64,000 nt of DNA from Cyanophora paradoxa (GCA_004431415.1 QPMI01000143.1:179045-243044), one strand, 5' to 3'. Counted from the stretch's first letter, positions 21,041 to 32,995 are shown. Numbers and translations are program-made. Notes: a model not told the origin generated them from the letters alone.

Positions 21041-23302
21041 ATGGGCCTATCTACGAGCCCGACGTGGGGCGCGCCTCACTCTTTGAAACACGTACACAAC
21101 AACATCAATCTCATCCTCGGCGGCCTTTGCGCCACCACGTGTGTCTCTGGCGCGTTCTACCTATCAATCCTCGTCCGTCACACTCTCCTTTCGTCTGCTG
21201 GTGAGTGGGCAGGAGCCTCTCGGGTCGTGGCCCTTCGCTGTCGCAGATCAGTGATGCGAGAGGGCCCGCGCAGGCACGTTCGTATGCACATGTGCTTCCA
21301 TCTTGTGCGTTTCGGAGATCCTGTCATTCATCTGGACCGTCTCGTGCCAGGCGCGCCGCGACCCTCGCTTATCTTATCCTCGGCCCTTCGGCGGCTGACG
21401 GCTCTCGCGGTCCAGGTTGAGCTCATCCGGCCCATCCGCCGGCCGACGCTCTCCTTCTCGAAGCTTGCGGAGGCGAAGCTCGTGCCGGCCTACCCGATGG
21501 TCGCTGTTCTTATTCCGACGTGCGGCGAGGCGCTGGAGGTGCGAGCGCGCGCGGCGCGCGCGGCGCGCGGGGGCCTCGGCGAGCCTCGCCGAGCCTCGCC
21601 ACGCCCGCAGGTCGTTCGTAGCACCTTCGTCGCGGCGATGGGCATCCGCTACCCGCCGGACAGGCTCCGCGTCTGCCTCCTCGACGACGGCGCCAGCGCG
21701 GAAAAACAGGCCCTCGTCGCCATGTGCGACCTCCCGGGCTCGCCCGCGGCCGTCTACCTCTCCCGGCCCGCCGCGCACCGCGCCGCGCACCCCGCCAAGG
21801 TGCGGCCGAAACAGCGCCGGCGCCGGCGCCCGCGCGGCTCTGACGCGCGCGCGGGGCAGGCGGGGAACATCAACCACGCGCTGGCGTCCCCCGCGTGCGC
21901 GGACGCGGAGTTCTTCGCCGTGCTGGACGCAGACATGTGCGCCGAGCCGGGCTTCCTCGACGCCCTCCTCCCGCACTTCTACCGCCGCCCCGCCGGCGGC
22001 AAGGGGCCCCTGGAGGCCAGCGGCGCCGCGTACGTGCAGTCCCCGCAGGCCTTCGGCAACCTGCCCGAGTCCGACCCGCTCGGGCACGCCATGGGCTTTT
22101 TCTACACGGTGCCGTACCCCCCCCTCCCCCCCCCCTCGCGCTCATCCCGGTAACCCGCTCACGCTCACGCCGCTGCGGCAGGCGGGGGTGTTCTCGCGGG
22201 ACGGCTGGGGCTCGACGCCCAACTGCGGGACGAACCTCGTGATGCGGACGGCCGCCGTGCGGGCCATCGGCGGCTTCCAGTACGGCCTCTGCGAGGACCT
22301 CGCCACGGCCGTCGCCCTCCAGCGCGCCGGCTTCGGCTCGGCCTACTGCCCGCAGGCTCTCGCCCGCGGCCTGGCGCCGCCCGACCTGCCGGCCACGCTC
22401 GTGCAGCGCTCCCGCTGGTCGGCGGGGGCCTTCCAGGTCCTCTTCAGCGGCCTCCTCTCCCCGGGCTCCGGCCTCCCGCTCCGCCACCGCGTCTTCTACC
22501 TCAACTACATCGCCAGCTTCCTCTACAGGCGCGCTGCCTGAACTGTTGTTGATTGGCGCGGATCGTTGATTGTTGTTGTGCCCGCGCAGCTTCCTCGTCC
22601 CGGTGTACCTCGCCCTGCCGCTCGTGTACGCGGCGACGGGCCGCTGGCCCCTGCCGGCCGCCCTCGGGCCCGCCTTCGCAGCGCGGCGCCTGGCGCCCTA
22701 CCTCGCGGCCCACTGGGCGTTCCTGCTGGCGGCCTCGGCGAACGCGGGGTGCGGCCTGGTGCAGCTCTGGCGGGAGCGGCAGCGCCTCGCGTGCTTCTTC
22801 CCCGTCTACCTCGCCTCGTTCGCCCGCGCCGCCGCCGAGCGGCTGCTCCCGGGCCGCCGCCTCCCCTTCGTCGTGACCGGCGCCGCGGGGCCGGGGCGGG
22901 GCTTCGGGGAGGAGCCGGCGCTGGCCCGCCTCGCGCCCGTCGCCCCGCAGGCCGCCGCCTTCGCCGCCTGCGCCGCCGGCGCCCTCGCCCTAGCCGCCCG
23001 CCTCGCCTCCGGGGCGGATGCCCTCGGCTCCCCGGAGGGCGGCCGGGCGGCCCTCGCCCTCATCGGCCTCGTGCGCGCCGTGCCGTACCCCGGCCCCGGC
23101 CCCGCCGTACCCCCTTTGACGCGCGTACCCCCCGCAGCTCTACGCGATGCCGTTCTTCGCGAACGTGCTCTCGGCGGCCCTGTGGGGCGTGCCCCCGGCC
23201 GGCTCGCCGGAGCCGCGGCGGCCCCCGGCCGCCGTCCTCCTCCCGGCGCTCACGTGCGGGGCCCTCTGGGCCCTCGCCAGGGTTTCGGGCGCCGGGTTCT
23301 AG
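21041..23302 (+). CDS. Cellulose synthase-like family 2 glycosyltransferase
   Basis: The ATG at 21041 opens an exon with two membrane helices (INLILGGLCATTCVSGAF..). Exons then give the processive GT2 catalytic core: VAVLIPTCGE, the first aspartate motif CLLDDGAS (about 21672-21695), AGNINHALAS, the DxD motif VLDADM (about 21921), CGTNLVMRT, the catalytic-base position CEDLATA (about 22290, usually TED), and QRSRW (22403-22418). C-terminal exons are strongly hydrophobic (SFLVPVYLALPLVYA.., HWAFLLAASANAGCG, LYAMPFFANVLSAALWG). The stop is 23302. The enzyme should polymerise a beta-linked polysaccharide at a membrane and export it through its own channel; the sugar cannot be told from the sequence. 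One intron (22529-22589) has a GC donor. Confidence 0.85.
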
Positions 23303-24278
23303 CGCCGGCTCTACTTTTCCGGCTGCGCTAGTCGACTTAGTTTTCAGTTTCAGTTAGGTGTAGGGGATTGGGGTGGGAATGGGTGGGATGGTGGGATGGA
23401 GTGGGATGGGGGTGTTCGCGTTTTCCAGGGATGTGCATGTCTCTGGGTTTTAGGGTACGGGGTGTGGAATTTTCCTTTCAACGGCGCGTCGCCGGCCACA
23501 TAACAGATTTAGCTTTCTCCATGTTGCCCGCCACCGCGTTCCGGTGGCCCTTTTTGGTGCCTCGAGTACGTTTTTGTCAGCTTTCAAGGGGTCCTGTTCA
23601 GTTTGGTAGCGGGTTGTTGCGTCGCAGTATCCGGTAGCGATGTAGGGGCTTGGTGCGGACGTCGACGACGGTCCGGCAGCAGCACTAGTGCAGTTCTGCT
23701 GCGGGCACTCGATCGTTGCAGATTTTGGTAGATGCATCCAATTTCAAACCAGGGAGAGATTGATTGACGCCTGGCCCTCCGGATCCGGCCAGCGATCGCG
23801 ATGCATGCATGCGCACCGCCGACGTCGACCCTTGCCGTGCGAGTGCCCCCGGCCCGGGGGCCCCGCGCGGCCGAAACTAGACGTCAACTCCCCCCCCCCC
23901 ACCCCCTCCCACCCCCGGAGGAGGCTATTCCCTGGGAGGCTCACGTCACGAGTCACGTGCACAAGACGTCCGCCGTATACGTACAGAAGGGATCCTAAAG
24001 CTACAAAGAAGGGACAGCTGCAGGAGGCTCTACGTATACATTGAGTTTACACCCAAGGGCTAGAAAAAGGCGGGTTATCTAGGTTTAAAAAAAAATAAAA
24101 AGGCGGGTTATCGATCAAAGGGTCGAAAAACTAGGTTATCTGCTGCCCGTAGCCAGCTGGGTACAGCTAACCCTCCGGGAATTAAGGCGGGCCACTGCGC
24201 CGCTCCGGCTTCCCTTAGCCGGAGATGTGCTGAGCAGGTCACGTCGCGGCTGCGGGGCTGGCCGAGGTGGAGGATCGC
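23303..24278. other. Intergenic with dispersed repeat and short motif repeats
   Basis: No gene is visible. It contains a G/T-rich microrepeat (GGGATGG words, 23365-23415), one copy of a dispersed repeat (23615-23872), and a doubled AAAAAGGCGGGTTATC word at about 24064 and 24100. Confidence 0.6.
23615..23872 (+). repeat. Dispersed repeat, copy 1 (partner at 27245-27522)
   Basis: It shares ordered blocks with 27245-27522: TCCGGTAGCGATG.AGGGG, CACTAGTGCAGTTCT, CTGCTGCGGGCACTCGATCG, GCATCCAATTTCAAACCAGG, GACGCCTGGCCCTC and GCGATGCATGCATGCGCACC. The copies differ by small indels such as extra ATATATCG. No open frame is conserved and no terminal inverted repeat is obvious. It could be a non-autonomous mobile element or a duplicated intergenic block. 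Confidence 0.8.
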
Positions 24279-25066
24279 TCACAGGTGCTCGGCGGGGTCC
24301 ATCTCGCCGCAGTTGTGGCTGAACATGCACTCGCTGCAGCAGCGGAGGCCGCACTTCTTGCCGACCTTCTTCTCGTCGAGGGGATAGTCGACGCTGTCTT
24401 CCTCCGGACCAGGGATGATCTGTTTGCACTTCCTCGCCTTAACCGACTGCCGCGGCCGCGAGCCGCGTGGCGAACTTGTACTCACTTGTTGCAATCGCTC
24501 TCGCTACATTGTGCTACGCCGTACGACACATCATCCGCCTCCGAGCCGCAGCCCTCGTGGCGCGCCTTGCCATTGCCGTGCTCGAGGCAGATCGCGTTCT
24601 TGCAGCCCTCCGCGGAGCAGTGGACGAGCCAGCAGACTATTGGGGAGTAGAAAGAGCGTACTAGCCTGTTGTCGCGGAACTGGAGGCGGTACCGACGGCA
24701 GAGGCCGCGGAAGGAGCCCGAGAGTGGAGGCTTCGACTGCGCTCCCTGGTGCGTGCGTCAGGATGCAGCTGGCCCCGCAAGCGCGGTTCTTTAGGCGAGA
24801 ACGCAGCGCACCGGATCGTTCTCCAGCAGGCGCTTCTCTTCCGCGGGGTCTAGCGGCGCATTGTAGGCGTCCTCGACTAGTATATTGTAGTCGTCTTCGA
24901 GAGACCCGCTGGACTCTTGCCCACTAATACTGTTTTGATCACTTTCCGAAGTTGGCTGTGACGGCGACAGCGCCTGGGCGCCATGGCTCGGGCCTTCCGC
25001 GGCGTCGGATGCGTCCGACGGCGACGGCTCTGCGCGCTCAGGCGGCTCCTTGCGCTTGCCGGTCAT
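24279..25066 (-). CDS. Small cysteine-rich, probably zinc-binding protein
   Basis: Three exons read cleanly. Exon 1 from ATG 25066 (MTGKRKEPPERAEPSPSD) is acidic, Ser/Pro-rich and ends LLENDP at a GT donor. Exon 2 gives SGSFRGLCRRYRLQFRDNR, then CWLVHCSAEGCKNAICLEHG, then CGSEADDVSYGVAQCSESDC. Exon 3 gives KARKCKQIIPGPEEDS and KKCGLRCCSECMFSHNCGEM, stop at 24279. The paired cysteines (CSAEGC, CSESDC, CSEC) and CLEH suggest one or more zinc sites. I do not recognise the family. The acidic N-terminus and KR patches would suit a nuclear protein. It is transcribed towards the glycosyltransferase gene. Confidence 0.6.
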
Positions 25067-25990
25067 GCGAATAGAGCATGCGCATGACCAGCTGATGAGC
25101 GATCGCCTACCAGCACCTGATCGCCGAGCTAGCTGATGAGCGATCGCAGGTCGGGGATCGGCCGCTGATCAGGTCAGGGGGTCGAGGCCGTTAACGCAGC
25201 CGTACCCGCCCAGCGATCGACGGGTTCGACTCCGCACGACATGTATTCGGCCGTGCCACGGTGCATGAGGGCCAGAGCTCGTATATGTAATCTAAAAGCG
25301 CGCAACCGCCTTCCGGCTTAGCTAGATCGACTCCGTCGCAGGGGTTAGCGGGCCCAAGTTTAGCGTTAGCTGGCGAGCGGCGGACACCGCGGCCGCAGGG
25401 CACATTTGGGCACAGGGCACAGAGGCAGGCCTTAAGCTTCGACCAGGGTCGAAGCCAGCCGATCCTCCACGCCGCGCCATGGCCAGGCCTAGGCGCCGCG
25501 CGCCGGCGCCGGCGCCGCGCCCGACCGCGCCCGCAGATCCGGCCGGCTTCCCGGGCGGCGCAGAAGAGGAGGTGGAGGAGCACAGGGTGCGGGGTCGGCC
25601 CCTCCTACGAACGCCCTTGACGCCCCGGGGCGCCCCGGCCCGAGGCCTCCACGGCGCCGCTGCAGCTCCTGCGCTCCTGCCCAAGACGCCGGGGCCGTGG
25701 CCCCCTCGAGCGGCCGCCCGTTAAACGCTCGGGGTACCGCCGCCGGGCGCGACTGCGGCCGCTCCAGTTTCGCCCTCATGACCCATTTCGCCCTCGCCGC
25801 CTTTCCCCCGCCCTCCCCTCAGCTGTTTTCTTGCCTTAGGATGCATTGGAGCCTCGGAGCGGCTGAACGGGCCGGAGGGTCGAGAGGACAGTGCGCACGG
25901 CCAGCGGTGCCCGCCCGCCCGCCCGTCCGCCCGCCCCAGACTCAGCTGACGTCATTCGTGCCGGCCGCCGGGCCGGCCTGCAGGCAGTGG
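25067..25990. other. Intergenic or 5' region of next gene, no confident gene
   Basis: This contains palindromic words and a repeated TGATGAGCGATCGC (25093 and 25134). Several long GC-rich open frames on both strands (25322-25780) overlap and look like low-complexity shadows. An upstream exon of the next plus-strand gene may lie in 25700-25990, but I cannot choose one. Confidence 0.5.
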
Positions 25991-25999
25991 GCTCTCCCG

Positions 26000-27155
26000 C
26001 AGGTGCCGCCCGTTCTTCGTGGGCCGGGTGGGGATCATGACGCAGCGCCGGGGGATGATGCTCCTCCGCTACATCGACGGCGAGGGGGGCGGCGCCGCCC
26101 CCGCCCGCTGGCTCAACCTCTCTGGAAGCCCGGCTTCTCGGTGCCTTCTCTCGGCCGTCGTTTTCTCGCTCGAGCCCCGCCCGCAGCTGCAGTTCGTGGC
26201 GCTGGAGCACGTGTACGGGGGGGCGCGCCTGGGCACGCAGCCCGCGAGCCGGCAGCACTCCTTTGCCTTCCTTCGCCGGAGGGCCTCCTCGAGGGGGCCA
26301 CCCGCGACCAGCAGGACTACTCCCGGTGCGGAGGTATCATGGGAGCTCCGCCTGGCTACGCGATAGGAACGACGCTTTGCAATTAAAGCGCCCCGGCGGA
26401 TCGTGACCGTGCGAGGCGGCGCTGGACGAGCTGCGCCTCGACAGCCTCCGCCGCGTGGTGCGCGAGTCCGCGAGGTGCGCCCCCCCCCCCCCTCTCCCAC
26501 CCCCCCCCTCTCCCCCCAGGGTGGAGTGCTATGGGTACTCGTTCGTGATGGATGACCTGTGGGACAACCTTGGCCGCGGCTGCAGGCGGTACCCCCTTAC
26601 CATCCCCTCCTCCCCTTCTCCCTCTGAACCCCCCCCTTCCCCAGGGTGACGGGCCTGGGGGCGTGCATCAAGCGCTCCGTCATCGCCGAGTTCGCCCTCC
26701 AGGCGCGCCCCGTACCCAACCCCCGCCCTGAATCCCCCCCTCGCTTCTCGCCTCCTTGGCTCCTCCCCGGGCGCCGCTTCGAGCGAAGCTCTCATTCCTC
26801 CCCCTCTCCCCTTCCCCCCTGGCTGGAGCGGGGGGCGCAAGGGGCTTTCATGCGGGCGCGGGTGGCCCCTTTCTTCGGCCGCTCGGTCGACGTCGTCCTC
26901 CGCGCCGTCTCCCAGTACGCCCGGACCCGCAACAGGCACTATACGACGTGATGAGAGCGAGAATCAAATTGAGGAAGCTCGTCATTAGGGCGGCCTCAGG
27001 GCCTTGTCGCTGCCCCCCGCCGCAGCTCGCCTCACGGTCGCCAGTTCGTGCACCACTGGGCGCACCCGCACGCCCATAGGCGCCCGCCCACCCCCACCCG
27101 CCCCCGGCGCCCCGCTCCTTCAAGTAGTTTCGAGCTTATCAAGCTGTATAGCTAA
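26000..27155 (+). CDS. Unidentified multi-exon gene
   Basis: The gene has convincing exons but no family I recognise. After a CCCGCAG acceptor near 26000, an exon reads CRPFFVGRVGIMTQRRGMMLLRYIDG. The next gives LQFVALEHVYGGARLGTQ, then ALDELRLDSLRRVVRESAR, then VECYGYSFVMDDLWDNLGRG, VTGLGACIKRSVIAEFALQ and FMRARVAPFFGRSVDVVLRA ending YARTRN. A GC-AG intron (26936-27025) joins this to SPHGRQFVHHWAHPHAHRR, rich in His and Arg, with the stop at 27155. The first exon or exons and the start are missing from my model. Confidence 0.5.
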
Positions 27156-27581
27156 GCTTCCTCTACTAGCTTCTACATTCCTATAGCTCACTACAACGGT
27201 TCCTTGTATACATTACGTATACTTGGTGATTTGCAGCGGACGTTGGCCATTGGGTCGTAGTGTCCGGTAGCGATGCAGGGGCCTGGAGTCGGCGTTCGAC
27301 GGTCCAGCAGCAGCACAAGCACTAGTGCAGTTCTCAGAGTCTGCTGCGGGCACTCGATCGCTGCAGACTTTGGTAGATATATATCGATGCATCCAATTTC
27401 AAACCAGGGAGAGAGATTGATATTGACGCCTGGCCCTCTGGCCCGCGATGCATGCATGCGCACCGCCAGCGTCGACCCTCAAAGCTTGCCGTGCAAGTGC
27501 CCCCGGGGGCCCCCGCGCGGCGCCGGAGTGCGAGCAGCTGCGGATTCGAGGCACAACTAGGCGCACTAGCACTAGAGCCGG
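27156..27581. other. Convergent intergenic region with repeat copy 2
   Basis: This lies between the unidentified gene and the CCT5 stop. It is mostly occupied by the dispersed repeat copy at 27245-27522. No gene seen. Confidence 0.6.
27245..27522 (+). repeat. Dispersed repeat, copy 2 (partner at 23615-23872)
   Basis: Same ordered blocks and orientation as 23615-23872, with extra short words (CACAAG, CAGAGT, ATATATATCG). Both copies sit just downstream of host genes. Confidence 0.8.
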
Positions 27582-30237
27582 CTATTCGTAGCTCGAGGGG
27601 GCCATGACGTCGTCGATCTTCAGGATCATCTTCACGACCTGCGAGGCGGGGCGAAGCTCAGAGGGGTACGAGACTGGCGGGGAGCTGAAGGGTAAGAATA
27701 AGGCGGACCTGGGTGGCCAGGATGAGCTGCTGGACCTTGCCGATGAGGGTCTCAAAGACGCTCTGGACCTTCATGTCTGCGGCGCGGGCGAAGGTAAGAG
27801 AGGAAGGAAAGGAGAGAGGGGAAGGGAAGGCACCGTTGGTGCCGACGCCGAGGCAGTCGATGCCGAGGAAGGCGTTCTTCTCGGAGATCTGGCGGGACTT
27901 GACGGCCGCGAGCGTCTCGATGGGCGAGAGGCCGCTGTTCTCGGCGAGGGCCACGGGGATCGCGTCCAGCGCGTCCGCAAAGGCCCGCATCGCGTACTGC
28001 TCCAGGCCCGGCACCTGAGCGGCGCCAGAGGATCAGGGGAGGAGAGGGGAGGGGAGAGGGGTGGGCGGCGTGCCTTGTCGGCGGCGGCGGAGACGGCGAG
28101 GGAGCAGGCGATCTCGGAGGAGCCGCCGCCGTAGACGACGCGGTTGTCGCGCACGAGGTTCCGCACGACGCAGAGCGCGTCGTGGATCGAGCGCTTCGCC
28201 TCCTCGATGATCTGCGCCCGCCCGCGTGAGCCCTCTCTTCTCCTCTGCCGGGCACGCTACGACTCCAGCGGCGTCGCGGCGCACCATCTTGTTGCCGCCG
28301 CGGATGAAGATGGTGACGGCCTTGGAGTTGGCGCACTGCTCAATGACCAGCATGCGGTCCTTCGTCGTGCCTGGAGGAGACGCGTCGGCTGGGGCGGGGC
28401 GGGGCGGGGCGGGGCGGGCGGGCGGGCAAGCGGACCGAAGGAGAGCTCGCGGACGACACCGGCCTTGCCGAGCTTCTCGGGGGAGAGCTCCTGGAAGCGC
28501 GGCACGATCCGCCCGCCCGTCGCGATCGCGATGAGCTGTCCGGGCGCTCAGCTCAGCGAGAAGAGGAGGAGAAGGCGGGCGGGCGGGCGGGCGGGCGGGC
28601 GGGCGGCACCTCGAGCTCGACGCCGCCGACCCAGCGGACGGCGGGGAGGCGGTTCTGCATGAGCAGGTGGTTCGCCTCGTCGTCGAAGCCCCACTGGCAG
28701 AGCACGAGGTTCGCGCCGGACTCCTTGACCTGCCCCGCGCTCGGATCCATCCCCGCGCTCACCAAGACGGAGGCGGGGATGCGGCGGCACCTTGGAGACC
28801 ATGTCGGTGAAGTAGTCCTGCTCCTGCTTGCGCAGCGCGTCGTACTTCTCAACGCTGTCGATGTCGACCTTGTGCTTGGTCTTCGGCTTCGGCGGCTCGA
28901 ACGGGCACGTCAGGATCGCCATCTTCGCGTCCTTGATCACCTTGTCCATCTGCGCGGGCGCCCGGCGCGCGTCACGTCGGCGGCCGGCGGGAGGGCGGGA
29001 ACCGCCGCGGGGCGCGCCGCGGCCGCACCTGCGGGTGGCTGATGTCCTTATCCAGGACGATGCCGTAAACGAGCTGCGTGTCCTCGAGCTTGCCGCCCAC
29101 CTGCGGTGGCGCCTCAGCCGGCGAGAAGGAAAGAAAAGGAGCTGGGGCGGCCGCCGACCTTGCCCTCGACCTTGATCAGGTCCAGGTTGACGTCCCGGCG
29201 CTCGAGGTCGGCAACGGCGAGCACTGCGTTCACGCAGATCTCGGCCATCTTGCGCTGGAAGCGGTTCACGCTGCGCCGGCGGAGGTCAGGAACGGAACTC
29301 CGCGGCGGGCGCGACGCCCGTGCGCGGCGCACATCTTCGAGCCGAGCGTGGTGTGCGCGGTGCGGATGAGGAACTCCGGGTTCGCGAGGTCGACGGCGAC
29401 GGTGTCCGCGACCTTCTTGAGGGTCTCCACCGCGATGCTGCGCGGCCGGTGGGCAATGAGCGGAGCGCGCGATTCGCGGTTTCGTCCAAGACGCACGCGC
29501 AAGCCTGCTCGTAGCCGTCGGAGACGCGAATCGGGTGGATGCCCCTATCTAGCAAAGATTCCGCTTGTTCTAACAAAGCTCCCGCCAGAACAACCACCTG
29601 CCGAGAATGCACGCGATCAGCAAGTGTCCCAACGAGTCGTCGACAGCGAGAGCCGCCTAAGCACGGGCAGGGCAAGCGCGGGACGCACTCCCGTTGTGCC
29701 GTCTCCGATCTCCGCGTCCTGGCTCTTTGATAGCTCGACGAGAAGCTTTGCTATTTGATTCTGGACCTCCATATTATCCAAAATAGTGGCGCCGTCGTTC
29801 GTGATGGTCACCTCGCCGTCCGGGCTAACCATCGCCTTGTCCATTCCTGGACGCGAAGAGGGCGTGAGCGGCGCGGCCGGTCACATACTCCGCGGCCTCA
29901 TAGGTCATCAGTACTCACCGCGCGGGCCCAACGACGTCCGCAGCGTGTTGGCGACGCTCCTGGCGGCCAGAATGTTCGCCTGTCGCGAGGACGCCCAGCT
30001 TAGCACGGGCGGTCGCAAGCAAGCGTACGGAATCCGGAGAGAGGCCGCGCTCGTTGTGCACCTTCTGTGCATCCAGGCCCTTGGCGCGCGACTGGGGAGC
30101 GCCCTCCCTGCGAGCGACGACGCCGGAACGGGGGCGCGTCCGTAAGCCGAGGCGAGCAACAAGGAGCTGGTGCGCCGGAGTTGGCCGCACCGGATGATGA
30201 TGAACGGCCTGCCGAACTCGTCGACAGCGAGCGCCAT
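27582..30237 (-). CDS. CCT5: Chaperonin CCT/TRiC subunit epsilon
   Basis: The ATG at 30237 starts [16 protein letters not shown], as in CCT epsilon. Exons follow the family in order: [20 protein letters not shown], then [37 protein letters not shown] (the ATPase loop GDGTT with its catalytic Asp), [61 protein letters not shown]-type region, [103 protein letters not shown] and [17 protein letters not shown]-stop. Epsilon-specific wording makes the subunit call firm. It folds actin, tubulin and other proteins in the cytosol. It is divergent from ARL5, 198 bp apart. Confidence 0.92.
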
Positions 30238-30435
30238 GGTTCCTGAGGACCGAGCGTCAGCTGACGCATCGGCTTCCAATCACGGGCAAAGCAGCGGAGG
30301 GCTTTAGCCTGCCTTTTGAAGGACCCGGCCTTGCCGAAGTTTAGGCGCGAGGCTTGAGGGGTACAAGGCGAAACCGCTCACATCGAAAGGTAGCTTGAGC
30401 ACAGGCAGCGTGAGGGGCGAGGACGTGTATTCATA

Positions 30436-31502
30436 ATGGGCGTGCTCTTCAGCCGTCTCTGGACGGCGCTGTTCAAGAGCAACCAGCAGTTCAAGGTACG
30501 TCGCGTTCTGCCCAACGCACGCGCCCATCTCTGACGCGAAATCGAACGGCACATTGATCTGAGACAGATCGTCATCGTGGGCCTCAATGCAGCAGGAAAG
30601 ACCACGGTGCGCAGTCTCCTCCGACCTCAACCAGAGCTTTGTTTCTTTAGATATGGGGCAGCGGCGGGGGCTGTGTCTCACGTAGCGGGCTTCTTAGCTT
30701 ATTTCCGCTCCATGCGAGGCTTCTCGCGCGCGCGGGAGCCCCAAGCTCGCCGCAGCGCCTGCCCCGCTCATCGTCTCGGCAGATCCTGTACAAATGGCAC
30801 CTGGGAATGGGCTCGGATGCGGTGAAGACGACGCCGACGATCGGCAGCAACTGCGAGGTCGTCGCTCAAGCGCTCGAGTGGAGCGAGCGCCCCCTGACCG
30901 TGCGGCGGGGCGCAGAGCATCCAGTACAAGAACTTGACATTAGAAGCATGGGCGCGTCTTCTTCGCTTATATATGCGGTCGCGTCTTCGCTCATATCGAG
31001 TCGGGGCAGGACCTGGGGGGGCAGGACGCGTCGAGGCCGAGCTGGTCGACGTACTTCGCGGACACGAACGTGCGGGCCGCGCATGCGCGGCTCCCTCGCG
31101 CGCGCGCCTCGGACTCCAACCCGCGCCCGCAGGCGGTGATCCTTGTGATCGACAGCGCGGACCGGGAGCGGCTCTTCCTCGTGAAGGACGAGCTTAAGAA
31201 GATCCTGGCGCACGAGGCGCTGCGCACGAGCTGCCTGATGGTCATGGCGAACAAGCAGGACGTGAAGGGGTCGATGACGGCGGCGGAGATCAGCGACGCG
31301 CTGACCCTCCACTCGATCAAATCGCACACGTGGTCCATCCAGCCCTGCTGCGCGATCACCGGCGACGGCCTCATGCAGTCCCTCGACTGGCTCGCCGGCG
31401 CGCCGCCCCGCCCCCCTCCCCTGCCCCGCCCCGCCCCCGCGCCTCTCTCACGCCGCCGCGCGCGCAGAGCACATAAAACAGCAGAACCGCGCAGGATCGT
31501 AG
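30436..31502 (+). CDS. ARL5: ARF-like GTPase, ARL5 type
   Basis: The ATG at 30436 gives MGVLFSRLWTALFKSNQQFK, with Gly2 for N-myristoylation and an amphipathic helix. Following exons give the P-loop IVIVGLNAAGKTT, switch I TTPTIGSN, switch II EAWDLGGQDASRPSW, ILVIDSADRERL, the guanine-specificity motif ANKQDVKG, and SIKSHTWSIQPCCAITGDGL. A GC-AG intron (31398-31467) leads to HIKQQNRAGS-stop. MG-LF-R-W, PTIGSN and the ITGDGL ending fit ARL5, which works at the trans-Golgi. All nucleotide-binding motifs are present. Confidence 0.88.
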
Positions 31503-31678
31503 CCGGAGCCGCCGCTGCATTCCGGTCCCATCCGTTCCTCTCCCGCCCCGCCCAGACCCGCCCCCGTCCTTCCCTTCTAGTGATCAGCCGCGCGGCTGAT
31601 GTGACCAGGCAGCTGTAGACGGCCTGATGACTAGTGCTAGTGCTAGTGGTAGCCATTCACCAGGACCTCTTTCGCCCG

Positions 31679-32995
31679 CTACTTCCTGGGCCGCTTTTCC
31701 TGCGCCTGCGCCTGCGCCTGGGCCTGGGCCTGGGCCTCCCTCTGCCGCCGCCGGAAGTGCTTGCCGGCGACGTAGTCGGCGAACCAGGCGTACGCCACGG
31801 TGCCGAGGACGGTGAAGGGGGCCAGCAGCGAGTCGATGACGGGGTGCGAGCGGCTGGAGACGCCCGTCATGGCCGAGGCGAGGAAGGAGACGCCGAGGTC
31901 CGGGCACGGCAGGTGGTACCGCCCCGCCTTCATCCCCCGCATCAGCGCCGCCGCCACCTGTACCCCGGGTTGAGCCCGAGGGGTGGGGTGGAGGATGTAG
32001 GGGGCTACGGGCCTTCTCAGGGGTGTACACGCTGCCCCCCGAGAGCTCCCAGACCTCCTTCGGCTTCGTCTTGTTCTCGTTCTCGAAGCCCGGCGTCTGC
32101 GTGTCGGGGGGGTACCCGATGCTCACCCGCACCCCGTGCGGCTGGCGGGGGGATCAGGGTGGGAGGGCGGGGATTGCCGGGGGTACGGCGCGCCTTGAGC
32201 TCATTGCGGAGGACGTCCGCGAGGCCGCGGAGGGCCCACTTGGCGGGCGCGTAGGCGCTGTACCCCACGAAGCCGATGAGCGCCATGGCGCTCGAGACGA
32301 TGACGACGTGGCCGGCACCGCGCCGCGCCATCCCCGGCGCCACGCAGCGGACGGCGTAGAGAGCCCCGAAGTAGTTCGTCTTCATCTGCGAGTCGAAGAC
32401 CTGCACGGCCGTCCCGAGTCGGCCGCGGACGGCCGCGGGGCGCGCGTGGAGCTGATGTCGAAGGCGGAGGCGGCGCACGGAGGCGTCCTGTTCGAGGAAG
32501 AAGCCCGGCAGGGAGGCGCCGGCGCAAGTGACGAGCACGTCGATGGGGCGCGCGGCCGCCTGCTCCGCCTCCTGCACCATCCTTTCGACCTGCGCGGGCG
32601 CGGTCGGCCAGGCGCCCGGCGCTCGGCTGCGGCCGGGCGCGCCTCCGCGTAGACGGTCACGTCCTTCGACAAGGCCGATATCCTCTGCACGTCGTCGCTG
32701 CGCGCCTTGTCCAGCCGCTCCAGCGCATCCGCCAGCTTCTTCTTGTCCCGCGCCACGATAGTCACGCTGGCCCCCTCCCGCACGAAGAGCTCCGCCAGCG
32801 CCAGCCCGATGCCAGAGGAGCCTCCTGTGATTAGCGCGTGCTGCGGGCGCAGCGTCGGCCGCGTAGGCGAGGCCGGGTGCTCGGCCGGACCTTGCCGCCG
32901 TACTTGTTGCGCGCTGCGCGTGTCCGCCTCCAGTAGACGAGCGCTCCGACAAGTGCCAGCGCGGTCGAGAGCGCTGGGATGAGCTCCGGGTCCAT
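31679..32995 (-). CDS. KDSR: 3-ketodihydrosphingosine reductase
   Basis: The ATG at 32995 starts MDPELIPALSTALALVGALVYW, an N-terminal membrane helix. SDR features follow: ALITGGSSGIGLALAELF for NADPH binding, VTIVARDKKKLADALE, IDVLVTCAGASLPGFF, MKTNYFGALYAVRC, and catalytic HVVIVSSAMALIGFVGYSAYAPAK with Ser and YxxxK. The stretch YPPDTQTPGFENENKTKPKE is typical of KDSR/FVT1. C-terminal hydrophobic segments (SHPVIDSLLAPFTVLGTVAY) follow, then a Gln-Ala repeat and KRPRK-stop. It reduces 3-ketodihydrosphingosine in the ER during sphingolipid synthesis. It is divergent from TFIIS, 174 bp apart. Confidence 0.9.

Noticed and set aside
25205-25245. GGGTTCGACTCCGC resembling a tRNA T-loop on the plus strand
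   Set aside because: The flanking bases do not pair into a T-stem and no cloverleaf fits.
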